A DNA stretch of 64,000 nt from Pseudochelatococcus sp050946405 (GCF_050946405.1 NZ_JBMNUS010000010.1:85662-149661); one strand, 5' to 3'; shown: positions 46,851 to 58,155, numbered from the stretch's first letter. Program-made: numbers and translations. The notes: a model not told the origin generated them from the letters alone.

Positions 46851-48206
46851 TCAGACCAGAAGGCCGAGCGGGTTCTCGATCAGCGGCTTGAAGGCGGCGA
46901 GCAGTTCCGCCCCCAGCGCGCCGTCGACCGCGCGGTGATCGGTGGAGAGCGTCACCGTCATCACGGTGGCGACGGCGGGCGCGCCGTCCTTCACCACGAC
47001 GCGCTTCTCGCCCGCGCCCACCGCGAGGATGGTGGCGTGCGGCGGGTTGATGATCGCCGAGAAGCTCCTGATGCCGAACATGCCGAGATTCGACACCGCC
47101 GAGGAGCCGCCCTGATATTCTTCCGGCTTCAGCTTGCGGTTGCGGGCGCGGGCGGCAAAGTCCTTCATCTCGTTGGAGATGGCGGAGATGCTCTTGATGT
47201 CCGCGTTGCGCACGACCGGCGTGATCAGCCCGCCCGGAATGGCCACGGCGACGCCCACATCCACCACCTTGTGGCGCAGGATGGCGGCGTCCGTCCAGCT
47301 CACGTTGGCGTCGGGCACCTGCTTCAGCGCCAGCGCCAGCGCCTTGATGACGAAATCGTTTACCGACACCTTGTAGGCGGGCTTGCCGTCCTTGTCCTTC
47401 GCCGCCGCGGCATTGATCTGCTCGCGCAGCGAAAGCAGGGCGTCGAGCTCGGTATCGACGCTGAGGTAGAAGTGCGGCACCGTCTGCTTCGACTCGACCA
47501 GCCGGCGGGCGATGGTCTTGCGCATGTTGTCGTGCGGGATTTCCTCGAAGCTTCCCGGCGCGAACAGCTTCTTCACCGCCTCGTCGCTTGCGCCCGCAGC
47601 CGGGGCCGGCTTGGGAGCCGCCGGCGCGGGGGCGGGAGCAGCAGCCGGAGCGGCGGCAGGCGCTTGCGCGACGCCGCTCTTGATCGCGGCCTGAACGTCG
47701 CGCTCGATGACGCGGCCGTGCGGGCCGGAGCCGGCGACGCGGGCGATGTCGACGCCCGCCTCCTTCGCCAGACGGCGCGCCAGCGGCGAGGCGAAAACGC
47801 GCTCGCCGTGGGCGGCGGCCGGCGCCGGCGCGGCAGGCGTTGCAGGTGCGGCGGCCGCCGGAGCGGGGGCCGCAGGGGCTGCCGCTTCCGCTGCCGGGGC
47901 GGGCGCGGCGGCCGGCGCCGGGGCCGCTTCGCCGCCGCCGGCAGCGACGACCGCGACATCCTCGCCCTCTTCGGCGATGATGGCGATCACGTCGTTGACC
48001 GGCACGTCGGCGGTGCCTTCGGGCACGAGGATCCTGGCGAGCGTGCCTTCATCGACCGCCTCGACCTCCATGGTGGCCTTGTCGGTCTCGATCTCGGCGA
48101 TGACGTCGCCGGATTTGATGGTGTCGCCTTCCTTCTTGAGCCACTTGGCCAGATTGCCCTTTTCCATCGTCGGAGACAGGGCCGGCATCAGGATTTTGAC
48201 AGACAT
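46851..48206 (-). CDS. pdhC: Pyruvate dehydrogenase E2 (dihydrolipoamide acetyltransferase)
   Basis: 451 residues: lipoyl domain with ETDKATMEVEAVDEG (lipoyl Lys), a long Ala/Pro linker, a peripheral-subunit-binding domain (ASPLARRLAKEAGVD), a second linker, and a catalytic domain ending in STDHRAVDGALGAELL (HxxxDG). It transfers acetyl to CoA. Twelve bases after pdhB, preceded by GGGAGG. Confidence 0.96.
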   Translation of the reverse strand: MSVKILMPALSPTMEKGNLAKWLKKEGDTIKSGDVIAEIETDKATMEVEAVDEGTLARILVPEGTADVPVNDVIAIIAEEGEDVAVVAAGGGEAAPAPAAAPAPAAEAAAPAAPAPAAAAPATPAAPAPAAAHGERVFASPLARRLAKEAGVDIARVAGSGPHGRVIERDVQAAIKSGVAQAPAAAPAAAPAPAPAAPKPAPAAGASDEAVKKLFAPGSFEEIPHDNMRKTIARRLVESKQTVPHFYLSVDTELDALLSLREQINAAAAKDKDGKPAYKVSVNDFVIKALALALKQVPDANVSWTDAAILRHKVVDVGVAVAIPGGLITPVVRNADIKSISAISNEMKDFAARARNRKLKPEEYQGGSSAVSNLGMFGIRSFSAIINPPHATILAVGAGEKRVVVKDGAPAVATVMTVTLSTDHRAVDGALGAELLAAFKPLIENPLGLLV

Positions 48207-48218
48207 GGACGCCTCCCG

Positions 48219-49610
48219 TCAGCGATAGGTAACGGCCTTGACCGCCGCGACGACTTCATCGGCGGAGGGCAGGGCGAGCTTTTCGAGGTTGGCTGCGTAA
48301 GGCATCGGCACATCCTTGCCGAACACGCGCAGGATCGGCGCATCCAGCCAGTCGAAGGCGAGTTCCTGCACGCGGGCGGCGATCTCCGAGCCCACGCCCG
48401 ACTGCCCCCAACCCTGTTCCACCGTCACCACGCGGCCCGTCTTCCTGGCGGAGGCGACGATGGTGTCGATGTCGAGCGGGCGAAGGGTGCGCGGGTCGAT
48501 GATTTCGGCGTCGATGCCCTCCGCGGCGAGTTTCTCCGCCGCCTCATGGGCATAGATCAGCCCGTAGGACCACGCCACGATGGTGACGTCCTTGCCCGGC
48601 CGCGCGATGCGCGCCTTGCCGATGGGCAGCACGAAATCGTCGAGCTTCGGCACCGGGAAGGAATGGCCGTAAAGGATCTCGTTCTCGAGGAAGATGACCG
48701 GATTCGGATCGCGGATCGCGGCCTTCAACAGCCCCTTGGCGTCGGCGGCGGTGTAGGGCGCGATCACCTTGAGGCCGGGGATGTGGCTGTACCAGGCCGA
48801 ATAATCCTGGCTGTGCTGCGCCGCCACGCGCGCCGCCGGGCCGTTGGGGCCGCGGAACACGATGGGGCAGCCGAGCTGGCCGCCGGACATGTAGAGCGTC
48901 TTGGCGGCCGAGTTGATGATCTGGTCGATCGCCTGCATGGCGAAGTTGAAGGTCATGAACTCCACGATCGGCTTGAGGCCGGTGAAGGCCGCGCCCACCG
49001 CGACGCCGGTGAAGCCGTGCTCGGTGATCGGCGTGTCGATCACGCGCCGGTCGCCGAACTCCTGCAACAGGCCCTGCGTAATCTTGTAAGCGCCCTGATA
49101 TTCGGCCACTTCCTCGCCCATGATGAAGACGTCGCCGTCGCGGCGCATCTCTTCCGCCATCGCGTCGCGAAGCGCGTCGCGCACCGTCTGCGTCACATAT
49201 TCGGTGCCTTCCGGCACCTCGGGCGCCGCCGCGACCGAGGGCTCCGCGGAGGGCCGGGGCTCTGGCGCGCGCGCCGCCGCGGGCACGGGAGCAGGCGCGG
49301 GCTCCGCCGCCGCGGGGGCGGGGGCCTGCGCCTGAACGGGGCCGGCAGCGGCCGCCGCCACGTCCTCGCCCTCGGCGGCGATGATCGCGATGGGCGTGTT
49401 GACGGCTACTTCCTCCGTGCCCTCGGGCACGAGGATCCTGGCGAGCGTGCCCTCATCGACCGCCTCGACCTCCATGGTGGCCTTGTCGGTCTCGATCTCG
49501 GCGATGACGTCGCCGGACTTGATGGTGTCGCCCTCTTTCTTCAACCATTTTGAAAGTTTGCCGCTTTCCATCGTCGGGGAAAGCGCGGGCATCAGGATAT
49601 CGGTCGGCAT
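48219..49610 (-). CDS. pdhB: Pyruvate dehydrogenase E1 beta with N-terminal lipoyl domain
   Basis: 463 residues. An N-terminal lipoyl domain (ETDKATMEVEAVDEG, almost identical to that of pdhC) and an Ala/Pro linker precede the E1 beta transketolase domain (GEEVAEYQGAYKITQGLL, PITEHGFTGVAVGAAF). Extra lipoyl domains on E1 beta are a known feature of alphaproteobacteria. It works with pdhA to decarboxylate pyruvate. Confidence 0.96.
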   Translation of the reverse strand: MPTDILMPALSPTMESGKLSKWLKKEGDTIKSGDVIAEIETDKATMEVEAVDEGTLARILVPEGTEEVAVNTPIAIIAAEGEDVAAAAAGPVQAQAPAPAAAEPAPAPVPAAARAPEPRPSAEPSVAAAPEVPEGTEYVTQTVRDALRDAMAEEMRRDGDVFIMGEEVAEYQGAYKITQGLLQEFGDRRVIDTPITEHGFTGVAVGAAFTGLKPIVEFMTFNFAMQAIDQIINSAAKTLYMSGGQLGCPIVFRGPNGPAARVAAQHSQDYSAWYSHIPGLKVIAPYTAADAKGLLKAAIRDPNPVIFLENEILYGHSFPVPKLDDFVLPIGKARIARPGKDVTIVAWSYGLIYAHEAAEKLAAEGIDAEIIDPRTLRPLDIDTIVASARKTGRVVTVEQGWGQSGVGSEIAARVQELAFDWLDAPILRVFGKDVPMPYAANLEKLALPSADEVVAAVKAVTYR

Positions 49611-49690
49611 GGTGATTTTCCGGCAATCTTCGGGAAGGGGAACAGGCAGTCATTTGCCGGCGAAGCGGTCGCCGCCGGCCGGCCTGCCGC

Positions 49691-50791
49691 TCACTTGAGA
49701 ACGTCGGTCCACAATTCCGACGGATCGGGCTCGGGATCATGGGTGGCGAAATCCGCCGCCGCGTTCACGGTCTCGCGCACCTTGCCGTCGATGGCCTTGA
49801 GTTCGCTCTCGTCGATCTTCCACTCCTCGATCAGGCGGCGCTTCACCTGCTCGATGGGATCATGCTCCTCGCGCATCCGCTGCACTTCGTCCTTGGAGCG
49901 GTACTTCGCGGGGTCCGACATCGAATGGCCGCGATAGCGGTAGGTCTGCATCTCCAGCAGATACGGCCCCTTGCCGGCGCGCGCCCACTCGATCGCCCGG
50001 CTGCCGGCCTCGTAGACGGCGCGGTAGTCCATGCCGTCGACCTGCTCGCCGGGGATGTTGAAGGAGACGCCGCGCTTCGACAGGTCGGTCTGGGCGGAAG
50101 CGCGGTTCAGCGCCGTGCCCATGGCGTAGCGGTTGTTCTCGATCACGTAGACGACCGGCAGCTTCCACAGCTCGGCCATGTTGAAGCTCTCGTAGACCTG
50201 GCCCTGGTTGGCCGCGCCGTCGCCGAAATAGGTGACGGAGACGGCGCCGTCGTCCCGGTAGCGGTTGGCGAAGGCAAGGCCCGTGCCCAGCGACACCTGC
50301 GCGCCGACGATGCCGTGGCCGCCGTAAAAATTCTTCTCGCGCGAGAACATGTGCATGGAGCCGCCCTTGCCGCGCGAATAGCCGCCCTGACGGCCCGTCA
50401 GCTCCGCCATCACGCCCTTCGGGTCCATGCCGCAGGCCAGCATGTGGCCGTGGTCGCGATAGGCGGTGATGACCTGATCGCCTTCCTTCTGCGCCATCTG
50501 CATGCCGACGACGACGGCTTCCTGCCCGATGTAGAGGTGGCAGAAGCCGCCGATCAGGCCCATGCCGTACATCTGGCCGGCCTTCTCCTCGAAGCGGCGG
50601 ATGAGCAGCATCTCGCGGTAGGCGTCGAGATCGGCGTTGTGGTTGAGCAACAGCGGCGCGGAGGCCGATTTGGAAGCGCCCGTCTTGGCCGCCGCCGACT
50701 TGCCGCGTCCGCGCCGCCCCGGCGTGCGCACGCCGGCTGCTTCCGGTCCCGATGACTCCTCGCGAGACGCTTTCCCTGCTGTAGCCGCCAT
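49691..50791 (-). CDS. pdhA: Pyruvate dehydrogenase E1 alpha
   Basis: 366 residues. The thiamine diphosphate motif GDGAANQGQVYESFNMAELW and the phosphorylation-loop-like YRGHSMSDPAKYR identify E1 alpha. A basic, Ala-rich N-terminus of about 45 residues is typical of alphaproteobacteria. GGGAGG precedes the ATG. Confidence 0.96.
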   Translation of the reverse strand: MAATAGKASREESSGPEAAGVRTPGRRGRGKSAAAKTGASKSASAPLLLNHNADLDAYREMLLIRRFEEKAGQMYGMGLIGGFCHLYIGQEAVVVGMQMAQKEGDQVITAYRDHGHMLACGMDPKGVMAELTGRQGGYSRGKGGSMHMFSREKNFYGGHGIVGAQVSLGTGLAFANRYRDDGAVSVTYFGDGAANQGQVYESFNMAELWKLPVVYVIENNRYAMGTALNRASAQTDLSKRGVSFNIPGEQVDGMDYRAVYEAGSRAIEWARAGKGPYLLEMQTYRYRGHSMSDPAKYRSKDEVQRMREEHDPIEQVKRRLIEEWKIDESELKAIDGKVRETVNAAADFATHDPEPDPSELWTDVLK

Positions 50792-51223
50792 GCATATCCT
50801 CCCAGACAGCGTTCGATTGACGATAAGGGACGTTTCAGCACGATCTTTAACGCACCGTCCGTCGTTTGGCGAGACTCAAAAGTGCCGCCGAATTAGGTTT
50901 TTTTGAAACCAACTATCTGATAAAGCGATGTTATTTTTGATTAACCCGAATTAGATTAAAACGCGATGCGTAAACGGCGCTTCCTATGCGCCGGGTGAGG
51001 ATCCGGGCATGTCGGCATGCGGAAAGGCGACGTGCGCGCACCTTGGCTGACGCTCCCGCCGATAGGGGCGGTCTGGTTATCCGTTCGGACCGGAAAGCGC
51101 TTGTTCCCCCTGTTCTTCTATCGTTGAGCCGATGGTAGGCGAACGGGAGCGATTATCAAGCCGAAACAGCGCCGGTCGCGGAGGCGCCGGCGCGTTCCCT
51201 GCCTGGCGGCGACGGATTGCCGG
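50792..51223. other. Intergenic region upstream of pdhA
   Basis: 432 bases with no convincing gene. A stretch at about 50890-50970 is A+T-rich relative to its surroundings and probably contains the pdh promoter. No clear regulator site was found. Confidence 0.45.
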
Positions 51224-51937
51224 CTATTGTTCCGGACGAAATGTTTCCCCGGCGACGGCGAACGCCACCGCGGCCTCGGCGTGGATCGCCGTTGTGTCGA
51301 AGGTGGGGATGCTCACGTCCTGCGGTCCGATCAGCAGGGTGATTTCCGTGCAGCCGAGGATCACGGCCTCCGCGCCGCGCTCCGCGAGCCCCGCGACGAT
51401 GCGCCTGTAAATCTCGCGCGAGCTTGCGCTGACGATGCCGGCGCACAGCTCGTCGTAAATGATGCGGTGAACGTCGTCTCTCTCGTCGGGCAACGGCGTC
51501 AGCACATCGAGCCCATGGGCGCGCAGGCGCGAGATATAGAAGTCCTGCTCCATCGTGAAGCGCGTGCCGAGCAGGCCGACGCGTCGAAGCCCGGCGTGGA
51601 CGATGCGCGCGGCGGTTGCGTCGGCAAGATGCAGGAACGGGATGTGCAGGCGCGCTTCGATGGCGGCGGCAACCTTGTGCATCGTGTTGGTGCACAGCAC
51701 GACGACATCCGCCCCCGCCGCTTCAAGGCGAACGGCGGCATCCGCCAGGCGCTCGCCCGCCTCCTCCCATTCTCCGGTCTGCTGGAGCAGTTTGATCGGC
51801 TCGAAATCGAAAGACCAGAGGATGATGCTGCCGGAGCGCAGCGACCCGAGACGGTCCCTGACGCCTTCGTTGATGAGCTTGTAATAGAGAGCCGTCGACT
51901 CCCAGCTCATGCCGCCGATCAGCCCGATCGTTCTCAT
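51224..51937 (-). CDS. Aspartate/glutamate racemase family protein
   Basis: 237 residues. GLIGGMSWEST at the N-terminus, and the two catalytic Cys in LCTNTMH and LGCTEI, define the Asp/Glu racemase superfamily (YgeA type). It interconverts L- and D-amino acids, possibly for peptidoglycan or D-amino acid turnover. It lies between the ftsB-like gene and pdhA, which usually neighbour each other. Confidence 0.88.
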   Translation of the reverse strand: MRTIGLIGGMSWESTALYYKLINEGVRDRLGSLRSGSIILWSFDFEPIKLLQQTGEWEEAGERLADAAVRLEAAGADVVVLCTNTMHKVAAAIEARLHIPFLHLADATAARIVHAGLRRVGLLGTRFTMEQDFYISRLRAHGLDVLTPLPDERDDVHRIIYDELCAGIVSASSREIYRRIVAGLAERGAEAVILGCTEITLLIGPQDVSIPTFDTTAIHAEAAVAFAVAGETFRPEQ

Positions 51938-52006
51938 CCCGATACCCGCGCGCCGGTTGCAACACGCCTGACGGGTAGCATCTTCGCCGCCGGCACGCCA
52001 GTCTGT

Positions 52007-52333
52007 TCAGTGCGCGCCCGGCGAGCCCAGAAAGACGATGACGTCCTTGGAATGGACGAGGCCGAGCGTCTTGCGCGCCTCTTCTTCGAGAATGTCGGCG
52101 TCGATCCTGTCGGCGCGCATCAGCGCGATGCGCCGGTCCCATTCGGCATGTTCGGCCTTGAGCGTTTCCAGCTCGACGGTTTTCTCGAAGATCTGGCGCT
52201 TGTACTCGCGCTTCGCCTCAAGGCCGCGGGCGCCGTTCTGCGCGTGGGACAGAAAATAGCCCACCACCACCGCCGAAGCCGCGTAGAGAAAGACCGGAAT
52301 GAGGATGGCGCGCAGGCGCTTGCGTTTGACCAT
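52007..52333 (-). CDS. ftsB: FtsB/DivIC-type septum formation initiator
   Basis: 108 residues: short basic N-terminus, one transmembrane helix (ILIPVFLYAASAVVVGYFL), a coiled coil (about 40-75) and a C-terminal region ending in EEEARKTLGLVHSKDVIVFL, typical of FtsB. It links FtsL and FtsQ in the divisome. The start at 52333 is chosen because a longer frame from 52414 would run through the CtrA-type box at 52357-52371. Confidence 0.83.
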   Translation of the reverse strand: MVKRKRLRAILIPVFLYAASAVVVGYFLSHAQNGARGLEAKREYKRQIFEKTVELETLKAEHAEWDRRIALMRADRIDADILEEEARKTLGLVHSKDVIVFLGSPGAH

Positions 52334-52354
52334 GCGCCGACGATACACGCCGAT

Positions 52355-52371
52355 GGTTAATGCTCGTTTAA
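52355..52371 (-). promoter_or_regulatory. CtrA-type box upstream of ftsB
   Basis: The minus strand reads TTAA-ACGAGCA-TTAACC, the full TTAA-N7-TTAAC consensus, about 22 bases before the ftsB-like start. A cell-division gene is a sensible CtrA target, but binding is inferred. Confidence 0.55.
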
Positions 52372-52435
52372 GCGCGACCCGCCGGTCGATCGCGGCCGGA
52401 ATCGTCGGGATCAAGATAGTCGGGGCAAGCCCGGC

Positions 52436-52990
52436 TCAAGCCGCGACGGGTGCGCCCGCGATCTGTTCCAGCAGCGCGAGCGCGGCGGCGACCGACCGCA
52501 GACGGATCGCGGCGCGGCCGTCATCGGTGAAGCGGTGAACGGCGTGCAGGACCTGCCCGTCGCGTCGCGCGGCCGCGAAATGCACCAGCCCGACCGGTTT
52601 TTCCGGCGATCCGCCGCCTGGCCCGGCGACGCCGGTGACGGCGACGGCCACATCCGCCGTGGGCAGTTTCGCCAGCACGCCTTCCGCCATCGCCCGCGCC
52701 ACGGGCTCGCTGACCGCCCCGAAACGGGCGAGCAGCGCCTCCGGCACGCCGAGGACCGTGTGCTTGGCCTTGTTGGAATAGGTGATGAAGCCGCCCTCCA
52801 CGACGTCCGACGAGCCCGGCACGGCCGTCAGCAGCCCGCCGACAAGGCCGCCGGTGCAGGATTCGGCGGTCGCGACGCGCAGGCCCCGTTCCCGCGCCAA
52901 AGCCAGCAGGGCTTGCGCGCGCCCATACAGCGCCGGGGAGAAGGGCGCGCCTATCAACTCATTTTCGGTTGAAACAGATGTGTCCGCCAT
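52436..52990 (-). CDS. cinA: CinA-family nicotinamide-nucleotide amidohydrolase
   Basis: 184 residues, only the C-terminal CinA (PncC) domain: ATAESCTGGLVGGLLTAVPG, FITYSNKAKHTVLGV and VAVTGVAGPGGGSPEKPVG. It deamidates NMN in pyridine nucleotide salvage. The N-terminal COG1058 domain of full-length CinA is absent, as in many alphaproteobacteria. It is 40 bases downstream of ispDF. Confidence 0.9.
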   Translation of the reverse strand: MADTSVSTENELIGAPFSPALYGRAQALLALARERGLRVATAESCTGGLVGGLLTAVPGSSDVVEGGFITYSNKAKHTVLGVPEALLARFGAVSEPVARAMAEGVLAKLPTADVAVAVTGVAGPGGGSPEKPVGLVHFAAARRDGQVLHAVHRFTDDGRAAIRLRSVAAALALLEQIAGAPVAA

Positions 52991-53030
52991 GTCGATGCCT
53001 CCTGTTTTCGCGTTTTCCGCCCGGCGGCCT

Positions 53031-54221
53031 TTAAAACGAAGGCAGCCGGATGGTGGCGGCCGCCTGGGCGGCGATGCCCTCGCCGCGTCCGGTGAAGCCG
53101 AGGCGTTCGGATGTCGTCGCCTTGACGGACACGCCGCCGAGCGGCAGGCCGGCGATGGCGGCGATGCGGGCGCGGATCGCCTCGCGATGCGGGCCGACCT
53201 TCGGCGCCTCGCAGATCACCGTGGCGTCGAGATGGTCCAGCACGCCGCCGCGGGCATGGAGCAGGGCGACCGCGTGGGCGAGGAAGCGGTCGGAGGACGC
53301 GCCCTTCCATTGCGGATCGCTCGGGGGAAAATGGCTGCCGATATCGCCGTCGGCCAGCGCGCCGAGCACGGCGTCGGTAAGCGCGTGCAACACCACGTCG
53401 CCATCGGAATGGGCGGTGACGCCGCGTGTGTGTGCGATCTTCACGCCGCCGAGCCAGACGTGATCGCCGTCAGCGAAGGCGTGAACGTCGAAGCCCGTGC
53501 CGGTGCGGGAAACGAGCGCCTCCGCGCCCGGCCGCCGCGCGGCGGCATCGAAATCGGCGGCGGTGGTCAGTTTCACGTTGGTGCCCTCTCCCGGAAAGAC
53601 ATGGACGGCATGCCCGGCCCATTCCATGAGCGCGGCGTCGTCGGTGAATGTGTCGAGGCTTTCATGCCGCGCCTGCTCGTGCGCGGCGAGAAGCGGCGCG
53701 AAGGCGAACGCCTGCGGCGTCTGCACGGCGCGCAGCGTGGCGCGGTCGGGCGTGTTGACGACGCGCCCCGTCTCGTCCACGGCCTTGATCGTGTCGGTGA
53801 CGGCGAGGCCGGGAACGGCGGCGACATGGGCGCGGGCGGCCCCGGTTGCGGCCGTGATCAGCGCCGGTGTGACGAAGGGCCGCGCGCCGTCGTGGACAAG
53901 CACGCAGGCGGGCGGCGCGCCGGCCAGCGCGGCAAGGCCGGCGTGAACGGACGCCTGCCGCGTGCGCCCGCCCGCCACGGGGGCGAGCAGGCGGCGCGTG
54001 TCGGGCAGATGGGCGAGGCACTTCTCATAATATAATGTGTCGTTCTCGCCGATCACCACGACGATGCGGCCGATGGCGGAATGGGTGATGAAGGGGCGCA
54101 GCGTGCGGGCGAGGACCGGTATGCCGTCCAGCAGCCGGTATTGCTTGGGCGCGCCCGCGCCGGCGCGCTCGCCTTTGCCTGCTGCGACGATGATGACGGC
54201 GATATCGGGCGTATCGGACAT
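53031..54221 (-). CDS. ispDF: Bifunctional IspD/IspF (MEP pathway)
   Basis: 396 residues. IspD half (about 1-230): AAGKGERAGAGAPKQY, VLVHDGARPFVT, QTPQAF. IspF half (about 238-396): GTGFDVHAFADGDHVWLGG, AHSDGDVVLHALTDAVLGA, GSHFPPSDPQWKGASS, VKATTSERLGFTGRGEGI. It performs the third and fifth steps of isoprenoid precursor synthesis. Divergent from dusB, an arrangement common in alphaproteobacteria. Confidence 0.96.
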   Translation of the reverse strand: MSDTPDIAVIIVAAGKGERAGAGAPKQYRLLDGIPVLARTLRPFITHSAIGRIVVVIGENDTLYYEKCLAHLPDTRRLLAPVAGGRTRQASVHAGLAALAGAPPACVLVHDGARPFVTPALITAATGAARAHVAAVPGLAVTDTIKAVDETGRVVNTPDRATLRAVQTPQAFAFAPLLAAHEQARHESLDTFTDDAALMEWAGHAVHVFPGEGTNVKLTTAADFDAAARRPGAEALVSRTGTGFDVHAFADGDHVWLGGVKIAHTRGVTAHSDGDVVLHALTDAVLGALADGDIGSHFPPSDPQWKGASSDRFLAHAVALLHARGGVLDHLDATVICEAPKVGPHREAIRARIAAIAGLPLGGVSVKATTSERLGFTGRGEGIAAQAAATIRLPSF

Positions 54222-54365
54222 GGCGGGCGACCTGTCTTGCGGGGCGTTCTTGCGGGGGCGTTCCTGCCGAGGTTGATAGGACAGCCGCGCTCCGCTGGCA
54301 ATGGCGCGGGCTGCGCCGTGAAATTTCTTGCGCGAAACGCCGAATGGTTGTTTTTCTGCGGAACG

Positions 54366-55445
54366 ATGATGAACGGAAACCATGACATGACCGATGCTCC
54401 GCCGGGCGGCCCGCCGCCCTGCGCCGCGCTGTTGCGGCTGGGGGCGGTGGCGGTCGCCGGCCGCGCCTTTCTGGCGCCGATGTCGGGGATCACCGATATC
54501 GGCCTGCGCCGCATCGCGCGCCGTTTCGGCGCCTCGCTCGTGGTGTCGGAGATGGTGGCGAGCGACGATCTCGCCCTGGGCGACGCGGAAGCGCGCACCC
54601 GCGCGGAGGGCGAGGGGGTGACGCCCCATGTCGTGCAGCTCGCGGGCTGCGATCCGCGCTGGATGGCCGAGGGCGCGCGCGTGGCGGAAGCGGCGGGCGC
54701 GCATGTCATCGACATCAACATGGGCTGCCCGGCAAAGCGCGTCACCGGCGGCTGGTCGGGCTCGGCGCTGATGCGCGACCCCGACCATGCGCTGCGGCTG
54801 GTGGAGGCGACGGTCGCGGCGGTGTCGGTGCCGGTCACGCTCAAGATGCGGCTCGGCTGGGACGAAACCTCGCTGAACGCGCCGGAACTCGCACGCCGCG
54901 CTGTGGCGACGGGCGTGCAGATGATCACGGTGCACGGGCGCACGCGCCAGCAGTTCTACAAGGGAAGCGCCGACTGGCGCGCGGTGCGCGCGGTGCGTGA
55001 GGCCGCGCCCGGCGTGCCGCTCGTCGTGAACGGCGATATCGCCACGCCGGACGACGCCCGCGCCGCGCTCGCCGCCTCGGGGGCGGATGCGGTGATGGTG
55101 GGCCGCGCGGCGCTGGGGCGGCCGTGGCTCGTGGGGCAGATCGCCCGCGCGCTCGATGGCGCCGCCGCCGCGCCGCCGCCGCCCGCGGCGCGGCTTGCCG
55201 CGGCGGTGGAGCATTACGAGACGCTGCTCGCCACATACGGCGTCAAGGTCGGCTTGCGCCATGCGCGCAAGCACCTCGCCGGCTATGCCGACGATGCGCT
55301 CGCCGGGACCGCGCCCCGGCCGGGCGCGTGGGAAATGCGCGCGCGGGAAATACGTGCGCGGCTCGTGGTCAGCGAGACGCCGGCCGAAGTCATTCTTCTG
55401 TTGCGAAAGCTTTATGCCGATGTCGACGCATCCCTCGCTGCATGA
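54366..55445 (+). CDS. dusB: tRNA-dihydrouridine synthase (DusB/NifR3)
   Basis: 359 residues. FMN-dependent TIM barrel: FLAPMSGITDIGLRRIARRFG, the catalytic Cys in INMGCPAKR, TVHGRTRQQFYKG and the VGRAALGRPWL phosphate-binding segment. First gene of dusB-ntrB-ntrC. In-frame ATGs at 54366, 54369 and 54387 compete; none has a decisive ribosome binding site. Confidence 0.93.
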   Translation: MMNGNHDMTDAPPGGPPPCAALLRLGAVAVAGRAFLAPMSGITDIGLRRIARRFGASLVVSEMVASDDLALGDAEARTRAEGEGVTPHVVQLAGCDPRWMAEGARVAEAAGAHVIDINMGCPAKRVTGGWSGSALMRDPDHALRLVEATVAAVSVPVTLKMRLGWDETSLNAPELARRAVATGVQMITVHGRTRQQFYKGSADWRAVRAVREAAPGVPLVVNGDIATPDDARAALAASGADAVMVGRAALGRPWLVGQIARALDGAAAAPPPPAARLAAAVEHYETLLATYGVKVGLRHARKHLAGYADDALAGTAPRPGAWEMRAREIRARLVVSETPAEVILLLRKLYADVDASLAA

Positions 55446-56547
55446 GGAGGCGGGCATTCTCGCCATTCTGCCGCTGCCCGTGCTGGTGGTGGGGGCGGAC
55501 GACCGGCTGGCCTATGCCAACGCCGCCGCGGAAACCTTTTTCGGCTTCAGCCTGCCGGTGCTGCGCCGCCAGCGGCTGGCCGATCTCGTGCCCTTCGGAT
55601 CGCCCGTGCTGGCGATGGTGCAGGAAGTGCGCGAGCGTGGCGCCGGCGTGACGGGCTATCAGGTGGCCCTCGCGCTCACCCGCACACAGGAAGAGCGCAT
55701 TGTCGATATCTACGCCGCACCGAAGGGAAGCGGCGATGACGATGCGGACAATGCCGTGATCCTGCTGCTGCAAGAACGGACAAATGCCGAAAAAATGGGC
55801 AGGCAATTGACGCATCGGACGGCAGCGCGCTCGCTGACCGCGCTGGGCGCGATGCTGGCGCACGAAATCAAGAACCCGCTTTCGGGCATTCGCGGCGCGG
55901 CGCAATTGCTGGAAACCGTCGTGCCGGCTGACGATCGGGTGCTCACGCGTCTCATCTGCGACGAGACGGATCGCATCGTGAAGCTGGTCGAGCGCATGGA
56001 GACGCTGGGCGAGGGCCGCCCGCTGGTGCGCGCGCCGGTCAACATCCATGACGTGCTCGACCATGTGCTGCGCCTCGCGCAATCGGGTTTCGCTCGCCAC
56101 ATCAGGTTCGTGCAGCAATACGATCCCTCGCTGCCGCCGGTCGACGGCAACCGGGACCAGTTGATCCAGGTGTTCCTCAACCTGGTCAAGAACGCCGCGG
56201 AAGCGATCGGGGAGGGCGCGGAAGACGGCGAGATTGTGCTCACGACGGCGTTTCGCCCCGGCGTGCAGATGCAGGTGGCGGGGCGGGAGCGGGTGCGGCT
56301 GCCGCTCGAGATCGGCGTGCGCGACAACGGCCCCGGCGTGCCGGCGGACATGCTGCCGAACCTGTTCGATCCGTTCGTGACGACGAAGACCGGCGGAACT
56401 GGCCTCGGCCTTGCATTGGTTGCCAAGATTGTGGGCGAGCACGGCGGCATCGTGGAATGCGACAGCGTCGCGCGGCGCACCACCTTCCGTGTGTTGCTGC
56501 CCGTCCTGACCCTGCGCGACGGGCGCGAGGCCACGGCGGCGCCGTGA
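55414..56547 (+). CDS. ntrB: Nitrogen regulation sensor kinase NtrB
   Basis: 377 residues: PAS domain (LPVLVVGADDRLAYANAAAE), HisKA with AHEIKNPLSGIRGAAQLLE carrying the phospho-His, and a HATPase with NLVKNAAEAI, DNGPGVP and GGTGLGLALVAKIV boxes. It phosphorylates NtrC when nitrogen is limiting. The start overlaps the 3' end of dusB. A second ATG at 55420 is possible. Confidence 0.94.
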   Translation: MPMSTHPSLHEEAGILAILPLPVLVVGADDRLAYANAAAETFFGFSLPVLRRQRLADLVPFGSPVLAMVQEVRERGAGVTGYQVALALTRTQEERIVDIYAAPKGSGDDDADNAVILLLQERTNAEKMGRQLTHRTAARSLTALGAMLAHEIKNPLSGIRGAAQLLETVVPADDRVLTRLICDETDRIVKLVERMETLGEGRPLVRAPVNIHDVLDHVLRLAQSGFARHIRFVQQYDPSLPPVDGNRDQLIQVFLNLVKNAAEAIGEGAEDGEIVLTTAFRPGVQMQVAGRERVRLPLEIGVRDNGPGVPADMLPNLFDPFVTTKTGGTGLGLALVAKIVGEHGGIVECDSVARRTTFRVLLPVLTLRDGREATAAP

Positions 56548-56609
56548 TCCGCGCGCCGCAGGACGCGAGGGCGGGCGCGGGAGTGCGGCGTAGTGAAACG
56601 GGGAGCCAT

Positions 56610-58064
<1,455 letters not shown>

Positions 58065-58126
58065 GACGCCTTCAAGCGGGGCAGATGCCGCTTTGGAGGC
58101 AGAAAACATATGAAATCAAAATCTTG

Positions 58127-58155
58127 GGGCTTTCCGGCGTTTCAGCGGAAAGCCC
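58127..58155 (+). terminator. ntrC terminator hairpin
   Basis: GGGCTTTCCG pairs with CGGAAAGCCC over a GCGTTTCAG loop. The loop sequence recurs in other intergenic palindromes of the window. Confidence 0.6.
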
